DNA of 64,000 nucleotides from Acidipropionibacterium virtanenii. GTDB lineage: Bacteria > Actinomycetota > Actinomycetes > Propionibacteriales > Propionibacteriaceae. Made by a program: the position numbers and the translations under genes. The notes beneath the pieces were generated by a model that saw only the letters and a list, made by a program, of their open reading frames with translations, was not told where the DNA came from and did no database searches. Positions 17,347 through 26,058 of this stretch are shown piece by piece (position 1 is the first letter of the stretch; each line of letters begins with the position of its first letter). Location of the stretch: assembly GCF_003325455.1 (NCBI RefSeq), contig NZ_CP025198.1, positions 620,001 through 684,000 of the forward strand. The letters run 5' to 3'.

Positions 17347-18909
17347 ATGATCGACGACGGACCATACCTGCTGGGCATCGACTACGGCACCGAGTCGTGC
17401 CGGGTCGCGATCTTCGATCTTCAGGGACACCCGTTGGCGTTCGCGGCGACGCCCTACCAGACGAGGTTCCCGCACCCGGCCTGGGCCGAGCAGGACCCCG
17501 ACGAGTGGTGGCTCGCCCTCCAGGCCTCCGCCCACCGGGCCATCGCGGCCGCCGGCATCTCGCCGGCGGCGATCGCGGGCATCTCCTACGACGCCACCAC
17601 CTTCACCCTGGTCTCGATGGACGCCAAGGGCGAATCCATCCGTCCGGCCATCATGTGGATGGACAACCGCGCCACCGCCCAGGCCGCCCGCGCAGAGCAG
17701 TCCGACTCTGCGGCCCGCCTGGTCAACAATGGCGGCAAGGGCGCGGCCCCCGCCGAGGCCTTCCCCTTCAAGGCCGCCTGGCTGCGTGAGAACGAGCCCG
17801 ACAACTACGTCCGCGCCGCCCACCTCGTCGACGCCGCGGACTGGCTGACCTACAAACTCACCGGCGAGTGGACCACCAACATCCACTCCAACTCGCTGCG
17901 GGGCTACTACGACCGGGCCCGCGGCGGCTGGCCCGCCGACTTCTTCGCCGCGGTGGGCGCCGACGACCTGCTCGACAAGGTCCCCGAGCGCGTCCTCAAC
18001 GTCGGCGACCAGGTCGGCACGCTGGCCTCGATCCCCGCCCAGCTGCTGGGTCTTCGCCCCGGCATCCCGGTCGCCCAGGGACTGTGCGACGCCGGTGCGG
18101 GCCAGATCGGCCTGGGCGTCGTGGCGCCCGGCGACATGGCGCTGATCACCGGCTCCTCCCACGTCCTCTACGGCCAGATGACCTCCGAGATCCACGGCGA
18201 GGGCTTCTGGGGCTCCTACACCGACGCCGTGGTGCCCGGCCAGTACACCGTGGAGGGTTCGGGGGTCTCCACCGGATCGGTGCTCAAGTGGTTCAAGGAC
18301 AACTTCGCCTCCGACATCGCCTCGGCCGCCGAGAAGGTCGGACTCAACCCCTACGACGTCCTCAACACCCAGTCCGCCGACATCCCGATCGGCTCCGACG
18401 GGCTGATCGTCAACGAGTACTTCCAGGGCAACCGCACCCCCTACACCGACTCCAAGGCCCGCGGCATCATGTGGGGACTGTCGCTGGCCCACACCCCGGC
18501 CCACGTCTACCACGCCATCCAGGAGGCCATCGCCTTCGGCACCGCCAACAGCCTGATCGCCATGACCGACGCCGGCTTCGGCCCCACCAAGATGGTGGCC
18601 TGCGGCGGTGCGACCAAGAGCCGGGCCTGGATGCAGATGCACTCCGACGTCACCGGGGTGCCGATCGCACTGACCGAGGTCGGCGACGCCGTCGTGCTGG
18701 GTACCTGCATGGTCGCCGCCGTGGGCGCGGGCCTGTACACAGATCTCGGCGAGGCCGCCGCCAACATGGTCCACCAGATCGACATCCTCGAGCCCGACGC
18801 CGACCGTCACCAGGAGTACGGCTTCTACCTCGACCGGTACCGCCGCTCCTTCCCACTCATGCAGAGGCTCATCCACGAGGTCGTCGACCACGAGGCCGCC
18901 AAACACTGA
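17347..18909 (+). CDS. FGGY-family carbohydrate kinase
   Basis: This 520-residue FGGY kinase has the N-terminal ATPase phosphate motif LLGIDYGTESCRVAIF, the segment NEYFQGNRTPYTD and the C-terminal adenosine motif KMVACGGATKSRAWMQM. The family phosphorylates sugars such as xylulose, ribulose, glycerol or erythritol. The QGNRTP and CGGATKS features suggest the ribulokinase/YgcE-like branch rather than glycerol kinase, but the substrate is not resolved. AAGGAGA precedes the ATG at 17347. No sugar transporter or isomerase is adjacent; the only plausible functional neighbour is the divergent P-loop kinase. Confidence 0.87.
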   Translation: MIDDGPYLLGIDYGTESCRVAIFDLQGHPLAFAATPYQTRFPHPAWAEQDPDEWWLALQASAHRAIAAAGISPAAIAGISYDATTFTLVSMDAKGESIRPAIMWMDNRATAQAARAEQSDSAARLVNNGGKGAAPAEAFPFKAAWLRENEPDNYVRAAHLVDAADWLTYKLTGEWTTNIHSNSLRGYYDRARGGWPADFFAAVGADDLLDKVPERVLNVGDQVGTLASIPAQLLGLRPGIPVAQGLCDAGAGQIGLGVVAPGDMALITGSSHVLYGQMTSEIHGEGFWGSYTDAVVPGQYTVEGSGVSTGSVLKWFKDNFASDIASAAEKVGLNPYDVLNTQSADIPIGSDGLIVNEYFQGNRTPYTDSKARGIMWGLSLAHTPAHVYHAIQEAIAFGTANSLIAMTDAGFGPTKMVACGGATKSRAWMQMHSDVTGVPIALTEVGDAVVLGTCMVAAVGAGLYTDLGEAAANMVHQIDILEPDADRHQEYGFYLDRYRRSFPLMQRLIHEVVDHEAAKH

Positions 18910-18912
18910 GAT

Positions 18913-18972
18913 CCGGTATCACGTGTCGGTGCGATCGGCTGAGGGCTGCGGATCTCCCGAACGTGATACCGG
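18913..18972. repeat. 12-bp perfect inverted repeat after the FGGY kinase
   Basis: CCGGTATCACGT (18913-18924) and ACGTGATACCGG (18961-18972) are exact reverse complements separated by 36 bases, immediately after the kinase stop. The arms could pair in RNA or act as a split operator. Confidence 0.6.
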
Positions 18973-18994
18973 GCGGTGACAGGGGGGGGCACCG

Positions 18995-19061
18995 GCTCTG
19001 TCGAGTTGATGCGCAATGACGGACATCAACTCGACAGAGCTTCGAGGGCCCTTCCCTCGAA
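18995..19061. terminator. Tandem terminator hairpins between convergent genes
   Basis: A perfect 17-bp stem (18995-19011 with 19024-19040, core TCTGTCGAGTTGATG) with a 12-base loop is followed at once by a second 8-bp stem (TTCGAGGG / CCCTCGAA, 19041-19061). They separate the FGGY kinase from the convergent FKBP gene and probably stop transcription from both sides. Confidence 0.75.
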
Positions 19062-19088
19062 TCGCGTTGGCCCTGGACCGCGCCGGCC

Positions 19089-19454
19089 CTAGATCACGCT
19101 GACCAGGTCGCAGACGAAGACGAGCGTCTCCTTGGGGGCGATGACGCCGGGGATGCCCTGGGCTCCGTACGCCTGGTCGAAGGGGATGACGAGCCTGCGG
19201 CGTCCACCCACCTTCATGCCCTGAACCCCCTTGTCCCAGCCGGGAATCACCTGGCCGACGCCGAGCTGGAAGGTGAGCGGCTCGCCACGGTTGTAGGAGG
19301 CGTCGAACTCGCGCCCGTTGCTCAGCGCGACGCCGACGTAGTGCACCTCGACGAGATTTCCGGCCGCCGCCTCGTCGCCGTCGCCGACGGTGATGTCCTC
19401 GATCACCAGGTCGGCAGGAGCGGAATCGGGCAGGGTCACTTCAGGCTTCTGCAT
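19089..19454 (-). CDS. FKBP-type peptidyl-prolyl cis-trans isomerase
   Basis: This 121-residue single-domain FKBP catalyses proline cis-trans isomerisation in the cytoplasm; no signal peptide is present. The FKBP landmarks are VEVHYVGVALSNGREFDAS, FQLGVGQVIPGWDKGVQGM, GGRRRLVIPFDQAYG and the closing strand ETLVFVCDLVSV. The ATG at 19454 gives the usual short N-terminal lead (MQKPEVTLPD). It is divergent from the ribosomal L31 gene and convergent with the FGGY kinase. Confidence 0.93.
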   Translation of the reverse strand: MQKPEVTLPDSAPADLVIEDITVGDGDEAAAGNLVEVHYVGVALSNGREFDASYNRGEPLTFQLGVGQVIPGWDKGVQGMKVGGRRRLVIPFDQAYGAQGIPGVIAPKETLVFVCDLVSVI

Positions 19455-19635
19455 GGCGCCCAGACTACGGGGTCGCCCCGACCCGGGAAGATGCCGTCCG
19501 AGCCGGCGCACAGCTGGTCGCATAGTGGTCGCCCGTTGAAGATTGCGGACGGGGCGTCCCCCGGGAATAGATATTGATGAGAGGCGTTCTCAATACCGTG
19601 GGTGGCGGAGATCGTCACCGGAGAAGGAGACGAAC

Positions 19636-19890
19636 ATGAAGAGCACGATCCATCCCGAGTACCGCCCGGTGGTCTTCCGCGATGTCTCGACGGGCGACAG
19701 CATGCTGACCCGCTCCACCGCGGCCACCGACCGGACCATGACGTGGCGCGACGGCAACACCTATCCGCTGGTGGAGACCGAGACCTCGTCGGCCAGCCAC
19801 CCCTTCTACACGGGGCGCGCCACTATCGTCGACACCGCCGGACGGGTGGAGAAGTTCAACCGGCGTTACGGTCGCAGCTCGGCCCGGTGA
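19636..19890 (+). CDS. rpmE2: Ribosomal protein L31 type B
   Basis: This 84-residue protein is L31 of the type B form, lacking the zinc-binding cysteines of type A. Typical segments are MKSTIHPEYRPVVFRD, HPFYTG and a basic end KFNRRYGR. In many bacteria type B L31 replaces the zinc form when zinc is scarce under Zur control. An imperfect inverted repeat TTGATGAGA/TCTCAA lies about 50 bases upstream (19574-19593), but it is a poor match to Zur boxes. An AAGGAGA ribosome site precedes the ATG. Confidence 0.93.
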   Translation: MKSTIHPEYRPVVFRDVSTGDSMLTRSTAATDRTMTWRDGNTYPLVETETSSASHPFYTGRATIVDTAGRVEKFNRRYGRSSAR

Positions 19891-19928
19891 GGCGCTGATC
19901 GGCCCCGTCCGACGACGGGCACCGACGG

Positions 19929-20747
19929 TCAGCCGAGATTGCGGAAGACCGGCACCGCACCGGTCGACGCCTCGGGGGCGTACCGGTAACCGCCCAGATC
20001 GAATCGCGTGACCGCCCGCGCAGAGCGCGCCCGCTCGCGCACCAGCCAGCCGGCCATCAGCCCCCGGGCGCGCTTGGCCGAGAAGGAGATCACCTTCCAC
20101 CGCCCGGACTGGTCGCGGTCCTCGAAACGGGGCGAGATCACCTTGGCGCCCAACTCCGGGACGCTACGGTTGCCCTCCTCGAAGAGGCGCGACAGGCCGT
20201 CCAGATCCACTGCGGCCGAGTACTCGGCGGAAGCGAGGTTGACGATCACCTTCGCGCCGGGGGAGTCCGCCAGATCCTCGGCGACAGACCTCGTCAGACG
20301 CGGTTTCCAGAATGAGTAGAGATCGGTGCCGCGGTTGTTGGCGACTTTCACGCCCATCTCCAGGCGGTAGGGCTGGATGAGGTCCAGCGGCCGCAGGATC
20401 CCGTAGAGACCCGAGAGGATCCGCAACGTCTTGCCGGCCTCCGTCCAGTCCCGGGCGTCGAAGGTGCGCGGTTCCATGCCCTGGTAGACCGCGCCGTTGA
20501 AGGTGAGCGCAGCCGGACGGGCGTTTCGAGGGGTGAACGGCGTCGAGAAGTCGCGGTAGCGCTCGGCGTTGAGCACCGCCAGCTCCTCGGAGATCCCCAT
20601 CAGTCCCCGCAGCTCGGCGATGGACTTGCCGCGCATCACCTCGATGAGCCTCTCCGACTGGTCCAGATAGCGGGGCAGGGTGGACCGGCGAGTGGTCGGG
20701 CGCGAGTCCAGGTCGAGTGATTTGGCAGGGGAGACGAGGGTCAGCAC
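19929..20747 (-). CDS. yaaA: Peroxide stress protein YaaA (DUF328)
   Basis: This 272-residue member of the YaaA/UPF0246 family has the diagnostic start LTLVSPAKSLD, then FNGAVYQGM, LSGLYGILRPLDLIQPYRLEMG and VISFSAKRARGLMAGW. In Escherichia coli YaaA binds DNA and limits intracellular iron during peroxide stress. The GTG at 20747 is chosen because it places the conserved LTLVSPAKSL at the N-terminus, as in the family; the open frame extends much further upstream but only as a shadow of the divergent DUF2330 gene. The gap to that divergent start is 57 bases. Confidence 0.92.
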   Translation of the reverse strand: MLTLVSPAKSLDLDSRPTTRRSTLPRYLDQSERLIEVMRGKSIAELRGLMGISEELAVLNAERYRDFSTPFTPRNARPAALTFNGAVYQGMEPRTFDARDWTEAGKTLRILSGLYGILRPLDLIQPYRLEMGVKVANNRGTDLYSFWKPRLTRSVAEDLADSPGAKVIVNLASAEYSAAVDLDGLSRLFEEGNRSVPELGAKVISPRFEDRDQSGRWKVISFSAKRARGLMAGWLVRERARSARAVTRFDLGGYRYAPEASTGAVPVFRNLG

Positions 20748-20804
20748 GCACCGAACCTTAGCCAACACCGCATGGCTGGCACCGGATGGCTCTACCGTCG
20801 AGGC

Positions 20805-21872
20805 ATGCCTCGTCTCGTCGCCAAGCCGTTGCGGCTTCTGCTCGCCATGATGCTGGTCGCCACCGGGCTGGGGCTGGCTCCGGCATCGACGGCGGTGGCC
20901 TGCGCCTGCGGCGGCATCGCCACCGACCCCGCCTCGAACGCCAAGGTGGACGACGAGGCCGCGGTGATCTGGAGCGACGGTCGCACGGAGCGCATCGACA
21001 TGACGCTGTCGATGACCGGGGACGCAAAGTCCGCCGCATGGTTGATGCCTGCCCCTGACGGCACGAAGCTGTCGCTGGGCGCCACCGGCGTGATGGCGCG
21101 GCTGGACGCCGCCGCGGCGCCGAAGGTCGTGACGCGCAAGAAGTACCGGCTCGCCGTCGGGTTCGGGGAGTCGAGCGGCAAGCCGGACGGCGTCCCCGCG
21201 GGTGCCGCCACCGTGGAGTCCCACGTCAGGATCGGGCCCTTCGATGTGACAACCCTGTCCGGCACGAAGGCCACCGCCATCAACGACTGGTTGAGGGCCA
21301 ATGGCTTCGGCTCCCGCAATGAGCTGCTGCCGATGTTCCAGAGCTATCTGGACCAGGGTTGGAGGATCAACGCCGTCAAGCTCGTCCCCGAAGGAGCCAC
21401 GAGCCTCGGCCGCACGCTTCCACCACTACGGATGACCTTCCCCGCCGAGAGGGTCGTCTACCCGATGAAGCTCTCGGGGGCAGCCACCGTCTCCCAGCGG
21501 GTGCGCATCCACCTGCTGGCGACCCGGCGGATGGAGATCGCCACCCAGGCCGCCCCGAGCAACCCTCTGAGCCTCGATTTCTCCGGCCCGATCCCGGCGG
21601 CGACGGCCGGCCTGGAGCGCGGCCTGATGGACGGCCGTGACGACCGGGTCTGGTTGACCTCCTGGTCGGGTGTGCTGGCTCCGCGCACGATCACCGACGA
21701 TTACGACTTCAAGGTGGCGGCGTCCAACACCGGGTATCAGCGCCAGATCACGCAGACGCGGTATGTCGACATATCCATTCTCGAGATCATGCTGGGACTG
21801 GTCCCGGTCGGGATTCTTGTGGCCGTCGGCCTGACCCTCCTCTACTTCCGACAGAAGAAGAGGCTGGGGTGA
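20805..21872 (+). CDS. DUF2330 membrane-anchored extracellular protein
   Basis: This 355-residue protein has a signal peptide (residues 1-33, LLLAMMLVATGLGLAPAS) immediately followed by the CACGG cysteine motif that marks DUF2330. A large extracellular domain follows, and a C-terminal transmembrane helix (LEIMLGLVPVGILVAVGLTLLYF) ends in a basic stop-transfer tail. Such proteins sit on the outer face of the membrane and their function is unknown. An upstream in-frame ATG at 20772 would add eleven residues. The gene converges on dppF with a 13-base gap. Confidence 0.85.
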   Translation: MPRLVAKPLRLLLAMMLVATGLGLAPASTAVACACGGIATDPASNAKVDDEAAVIWSDGRTERIDMTLSMTGDAKSAAWLMPAPDGTKLSLGATGVMARLDAAAAPKVVTRKKYRLAVGFGESSGKPDGVPAGAATVESHVRIGPFDVTTLSGTKATAINDWLRANGFGSRNELLPMFQSYLDQGWRINAVKLVPEGATSLGRTLPPLRMTFPAERVVYPMKLSGAATVSQRVRIHLLATRRMEIATQAAPSNPLSLDFSGPIPAATAGLERGLMDGRDDRVWLTSWSGVLAPRTITDDYDFKVAASNTGYQRQITQTRYVDISILEIMLGLVPVGILVAVGLTLLYFRQKKRLG

Positions 21873-21885
21873 GTCCGGGGCCGGA

Positions 21886-23019
21886 TCAGCCGTGCTGGTC
21901 GGCCCCGGTGATCTCCTCGGCCGCCTGCGAGAAGAGCTCGGCGAAGATGCATGCCGAGTCGTGGCCGCCGGCGCCGTCATCACGGCGGATCAGCTCCGGA
22001 TCGGTGGTGGCGCACTCGGGCTGAGCCCGCCAGCACCGGGTGTGGAAGCGGCACCCCGACGGCGGATTCGCCGGGGAGGGCACATCGCCCTGCAGGACGA
22101 TGAGTTCCCGCGTCTCGCGGGCCTGCGGGTCGGGCACCGGCACCGCCGACATGAGCGCCTGGGTGTAGGGGTGTGTCGACCGGTCGTAGATCTGTTCCTC
22201 GTCTCCCATCTCCATGAACCTGCCCAGGTACATCACACCCACCCGGTCGGAGATGTGGCGCACCACCGACAGGTCGTGGGCGATGAACACATAGGCCAGA
22301 TCGAGCTCATGCTGCAGCTTGACCAGCAGGTTCACCACCTGCGCCTGCACCGAGACGTCCAGCGCCGAGACGGGCTCGTCGCACACCAGCACCTTCGGGT
22401 TCAGGGCGATGCCACGGGCGATGCCGATGCGCTGGCGCTGACCACCGGAGAACTCGTGGGGGTACCGGTTGATGTGCTCGGGGTTGAGGCCCACCAGGTC
22501 GAGCAGCTCCTTGACCCGGTCCCGGCGCCGACCGGCCGGCACGACCTCCGGATGGATCTTGAACGGTTCGGCGATGATGTCGCCGACCGTCTTGCGGGGA
22601 TCCAGGGAGGTGTACGGATCCTGGAAGACGATCTGGATGTCACGACGGAGCTTGCGCATGGCCGAGCCCTTGAGATTGGTGATCTCCTGGCCCTGGAACC
22701 TGATCGACCCGGTGGTCGGCGCCTCCAGGCTCACCAGCAGGCGCCCCAGGGTCGACTTGCCGCATCCGGACTCGCCGACGATCCCCAGCGTCTCACCGGG
22801 GAAGAGGTCGAAGGAGACCCCGTCGACTGCCTTGACATGGCCCACCGTGTGACGGATGACGCCACTGGTCAGCGGGTAGTACCTGGTGACGTCGCGCACC
22901 GACAGGATGGGCTCGACGCCCTGGTGACGGGCCGCGCGGCTCGGGGCACCGGTCAGGGTCATGGCCGGCTGCGGGGTCTCGGCCACACCCGCCTGCGGGC
23001 CGTGTTCAGACACGCTCAC
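21886..23019 (-). CDS. dppF: Oligopeptide ABC transporter ATPase DppF/OppF
   Basis: This 377-residue ATPase is the second nucleotide-binding subunit of a peptide/nickel-type importer. Walker A GESGCGKST, signature FSGGQRQRIGIARG, Walker B VLVCDEPVSALD and the C-terminal oligopeptide-transporter domain with Cys-rich GCRFHTRCWRAQPEC are present; cysteines in this tail are thought to hold an iron-sulfur centre in the family. The GTG at 23019 follows AGGAGG by nine bases and overlaps the dppD stop by 14 bases. It is the last gene of dppABCDF. Confidence 0.93.
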   Translation of the reverse strand: MSVSEHGPQAGVAETPQPAMTLTGAPSRAARHQGVEPILSVRDVTRYYPLTSGVIRHTVGHVKAVDGVSFDLFPGETLGIVGESGCGKSTLGRLLVSLEAPTTGSIRFQGQEITNLKGSAMRKLRRDIQIVFQDPYTSLDPRKTVGDIIAEPFKIHPEVVPAGRRRDRVKELLDLVGLNPEHINRYPHEFSGGQRQRIGIARGIALNPKVLVCDEPVSALDVSVQAQVVNLLVKLQHELDLAYVFIAHDLSVVRHISDRVGVMYLGRFMEMGDEEQIYDRSTHPYTQALMSAVPVPDPQARETRELIVLQGDVPSPANPPSGCRFHTRCWRAQPECATTDPELIRRDDGAGGHDSACIFAELFSQAAEEITGADQHG

Positions 23020-24037
23020 GATTGAGTACCTCCTGTGCGTGGTAGCAGGCCGCATAGCGGCCTGCCTCCACCTCGGTGAACGGGGGAGCGCCGTTGACCA
23101 GGCACTCGTCGGTGGCGAACCGGCAGCGAGGGTTGAACGAGCACCCCTCGGGCAGGTGCGTCAGGGAGGGCGGCAGACCGCCGATGGCGAAGAGCTGCTC
23201 GCCCTTCTGGTCGAGCCGGGGGATCGAATCGATGAGACCCACGGTGTAGGGGTGCGCCGGGTTGGCGTAGAGCCGGTGGACGTCGCAGTGCTCGACGAAG
23301 CGGCCGCAGTACATCACCGCGATGTCGTCGGCGACGTCGGCCACCACCCCCAGGTCGTGGGTGATGAGGATCAACCCCATCCCCGACTCCTCCTGGAGTT
23401 CCTTGAGCAGAGTCATGATCTGCGCCTGGACGGTGACGTCCAGAGCCGTGGTGGGCTCGTCGGCGATCAGCACCCACGGGTTCAGGGCGATCGCCATGGC
23501 GATCATGATGCGCTGGCGCATACCGCCGGAGAACTGGTGCGGATAGTTGCCCGCACGTTCCCTGGCGGCCGGTATGCGCACCCTCTCCATCAGTCTGACG
23601 GCCTGGTCCTGGGCGTCCGACCGGTTCATGCCCCGGTGCTGGCGGAACATCTCGGCGATCTGCCAGCCGACCGGGAAGACCGGGTTCAGCGAGCTGAGGG
23701 CGTCCTGGAAGATCATCGCGATGTGATCTCCGCGGACTTTCCTCATATCCTTCTCGGGCATCTTGAGCAGATCGACGCCGCAGTACTTCACCTGGCCGCC
23801 GGTGACATAGGCCGGCGGGGTGTCGAGGATGCCCATGATCGCCTGGGCGGTCACCGACTTCCCCGATCCCGACTCGCCGAGGATCGCGAGGGTCTCGCGT
23901 TCGGACAGTGAGAAATTGACGCCGTTGATGGCCTTGGCGATGCCGTCGCGGGTGCGGAACTCGACGTGGAGGTCGTCGACCTCCAGCAGCTTGCCGTCGA
24001 TCGGCTTGAGGTCGAGACGTCTCGACTTTTGTGACAT
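23006..24037 (-). CDS. dppD: Oligopeptide ABC transporter ATPase DppD/OppD
   Basis: This 343-residue ATPase pairs with DppF to power peptide import. It has Walker A GESGSGKS, signature [14 protein letters not shown], Walker [13 protein letters not shown] and the tail [21 protein letters not shown] precedes the ATG at 24037. The gene begins 17 bases after dppC and its end overlaps dppF. Confidence 0.94.
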   Translation of the reverse strand: MSQKSRRLDLKPIDGKLLEVDDLHVEFRTRDGIAKAINGVNFSLSERETLAILGESGSGKSVTAQAIMGILDTPPAYVTGGQVKYCGVDLLKMPEKDMRKVRGDHIAMIFQDALSSLNPVFPVGWQIAEMFRQHRGMNRSDAQDQAVRLMERVRIPAARERAGNYPHQFSGGMRQRIMIAMAIALNPWVLIADEPTTALDVTVQAQIMTLLKELQEESGMGLILITHDLGVVADVADDIAVMYCGRFVEHCDVHRLYANPAHPYTVGLIDSIPRLDQKGEQLFAIGGLPPSLTHLPEGCSFNPRCRFATDECLVNGAPPFTEVEAGRYAACYHAQEVLNRERV

Positions 24038-24054
24038 TCGCGCGCTCCTTCCGA

Positions 24055-25056
24055 TCAGTGGCGCTTGGGGTCGAAGGCGCCCTGCGCGGCCTCACCCAGG
24101 AATATGAAGGCCAGCACCGCCAGCGACAGGAACATGGACGGGAACAACAGCATGAACGGCGCAGACATCACATACCCCAGCCCGGAGGCGTCCGAGATGG
24201 ACACCCCCCAGGAGATGGCAGGTTCCTGCAGCCCGATGCCCAGGTAGCTCAGCGTCGCCTCGATGGCGATATAGGTGCCCAGGTTGATGGTGGCGACCAC
24301 CAGCACCGGGGCCATCGCATTGGGCAGCACGTGATTGACGATGATCCGTCCCGGCTTCGCGCCCAGGGCCCTGGCGGCCTGGATGTAGTCGTGGGGCATC
24401 ACCTGCAGCACCGAGGAGCGCATCAACCGGGCGATCGAGGGCCAGCCGAGCAGCGCCAGAGCACCCACCACCTTGAGCACGATCACGATGTAGGGAGTGT
24501 TCGTGTCGTTGGGGAAGGTGTAGAGGATGATGATGCCGCCGAGCAGCAGCGGGATGGCGTAGAAGACGTCGCCGATCCGGCTGAGCAGGGCGTCGAGCCA
24601 GCCGCCGCGGAAGCCTGCCACGAGGCCGACGATCGACCCGATGACGGTCGTGGCGAGGGTGGCCAGCAGGCCGACCAGGATGGACGACCGGGCGCCGTAG
24701 ATGGTGCGGGAGTAGACGTCGCAGCCCTGGATGTCGGTGCCGAACCAGTGCACATTCGAGGGAATGTGACGGGCCGATCCCAGATCGCAGCTGCCGGGAT
24801 CTTTGCTCGTGAACAGGCCTGGGGCGACGGCCATCGCGATGAAGAGGACGATGAGCACCCCGGAGATCCAGAACAGCGGGTTGCGCCGCAGGTCGTACCA
24901 GGCGTCGGTCCACAGGGAGCGCGGCCTGGTGCCGACCACCGGGCCGCCGGTGGTGGCGTCGATACCGGTGAGATCCTCGGCGACGGCCGATCCGGCCAGT
25001 TCTGCTCCGGAGGCGCCGATGGTGGCCTGTTCGGCCTGGTTCTTGGTGTCAGTCAT
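24055..25056 (-). CDS. dppC: Oligopeptide ABC transporter permease DppC
   Basis: This 333-residue permease has an N-terminal cytoplasmic segment, a first transmembrane helix (LFWISGVLIVLFIAMAVAPG), an extracellular loop containing HWFGTDIQGCDVYSR as in DppC/OppC, and a further five helices. The EAA-like cytoplasmic loop is YIQAARALGAKPGRIIVNHV. Its start overlaps the dppB stop by 8 bases. Confidence 0.94.
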   Translation of the reverse strand: MTDTKNQAEQATIGASGAELAGSAVAEDLTGIDATTGGPVVGTRPRSLWTDAWYDLRRNPLFWISGVLIVLFIAMAVAPGLFTSKDPGSCDLGSARHIPSNVHWFGTDIQGCDVYSRTIYGARSSILVGLLATLATTVIGSIVGLVAGFRGGWLDALLSRIGDVFYAIPLLLGGIIILYTFPNDTNTPYIVIVLKVVGALALLGWPSIARLMRSSVLQVMPHDYIQAARALGAKPGRIIVNHVLPNAMAPVLVVATINLGTYIAIEATLSYLGIGLQEPAISWGVSISDASGLGYVMSAPFMLLFPSMFLSLAVLAFIFLGEAAQGAFDPKRH

Positions 25057-25972
25057 GGCTGATCCTCGGGTCGAGCACCCCGTACAGCAGGTCGACGAGG
25101 AGGTTGGCGAGCAGATACACCAGCACCAGGCAGGTCACCGCGCCGACCACCGAGACGCCGTCTCGCTGATTGATGGAGCGGAAGATGAAGTTGCCGACGC
25201 CGTTGATGTTGAAGATGCGCTCGGTGACGATCGCGCCGCCCATCAGCGATCCGAAGTCGTACCCGATGTAGGTGATCACCGGGATCAGGGAATTGCGCAG
25301 GGTGTGCACCGTCACTGTCCGGAAGCTCGACAGGCCCTTCGCCTTGGCGGTGCGGACGTAGTCGGCGCGCTGGTTCTCGATGAGGTTCGCGCGGGTCAGC
25401 CGTGCGACGTAGGCCACCGACAACGAGCCCAGGACGAACCCTGGTAACAGGAGCTGGCTCCACGACCCGTCGCCGGAGGTGACCGGGAACCAGTGGAGCT
25501 TGAGCCCGAATGTCAACTGTGCCAAGGATCCGATGACGAAGGTCGGGATAGAGATGATGACCAGTGACGAGACCAGGATGAGGTAGTCGAGGAAGCGGCC
25601 GTGGGTGACGCCGGCGATGACCCCGGCGATGATGCCGACGATGATCTCGACGAGCAGCGCGATGACGGCGAGCTTGACGGTGGTCGGGTAGCGCGCAGCG
25701 AGTTCGCTGACGACGGTGTTGTCGTAGAAATTGGTGCCCAGGTCGCCGTGCAGCAGTTTGCCAAGGTAGAGGGCGTACTGCACGAGCAGCGGCTCGTCGA
25801 GGTGGTACTCGGCCCGGAAGGCCGCGACATAGGCCGGGGGGCAGGGCCGCTCACCGCAGCGGCCGGCGGTGGCGTCGCCCGGCAGGGCGAAGACGAGATA
25901 GAAGATGATGAAGGTCGCACCCAGGACGACCGGGATCATCTGCAGCAGGCGTCTGATGATGTATTTCAGCAA
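25049..25972 (-). CDS. dppB: Oligopeptide ABC transporter permease DppB
   Basis: This 307-residue permease begins with a membrane helix in the usual family form (YIIRRLLQMIPVVLGATFII) and has the EAA loop YVRTAKAKGLSSFRTVTVH. The predicted start is TTG at 25972 with GAGGAG seven bases upstream. A GC-rich stem-loop stands between this gene and dppA, so the permease and ATPase genes may be expressed less than the binding protein. Confidence 0.93.
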   Translation of the reverse strand: MLKYIIRRLLQMIPVVLGATFIIFYLVFALPGDATAGRCGERPCPPAYVAAFRAEYHLDEPLLVQYALYLGKLLHGDLGTNFYDNTVVSELAARYPTTVKLAVIALLVEIIVGIIAGVIAGVTHGRFLDYLILVSSLVIISIPTFVIGSLAQLTFGLKLHWFPVTSGDGSWSQLLLPGFVLGSLSVAYVARLTRANLIENQRADYVRTAKAKGLSSFRTVTVHTLRNSLIPVITYIGYDFGSLMGGAIVTERIFNINGVGNFIFRSINQRDGVSVVGAVTCLVLVYLLANLLVDLLYGVLDPRISHD

Positions 25973-25991
25973 TGGAGGCTCCTCACAACCG

Positions 25992-26027
25992 CGGACGGTC
26001 CGCCGGACATGAGTCCGGCGGACCGTC
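25992..26027 (-). terminator. Stem-loop between dppA and dppB
   Basis: A perfect 16-bp stem (GGACGGTCCGCCGGAC with GTCCGGCGGACCGTCC) and a 4-base loop lie in the 86-base dppA-dppB gap, all genes reading the same way. No long T-run follows, so partial termination or mRNA 3'-end protection favouring dppA is likely. Confidence 0.7.
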
Positions 26028-26058
26028 CCAGGTCACGCCAGGCGGCGCTGATGCGAAA

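Noticed and set aside
19574-19593. Zur box upstream of the L31 gene
   Set aside because: Only the outer TTGA/TCAA bases fit; the centre does not match a Zur consensus, so it is only mentioned in the gene entry.
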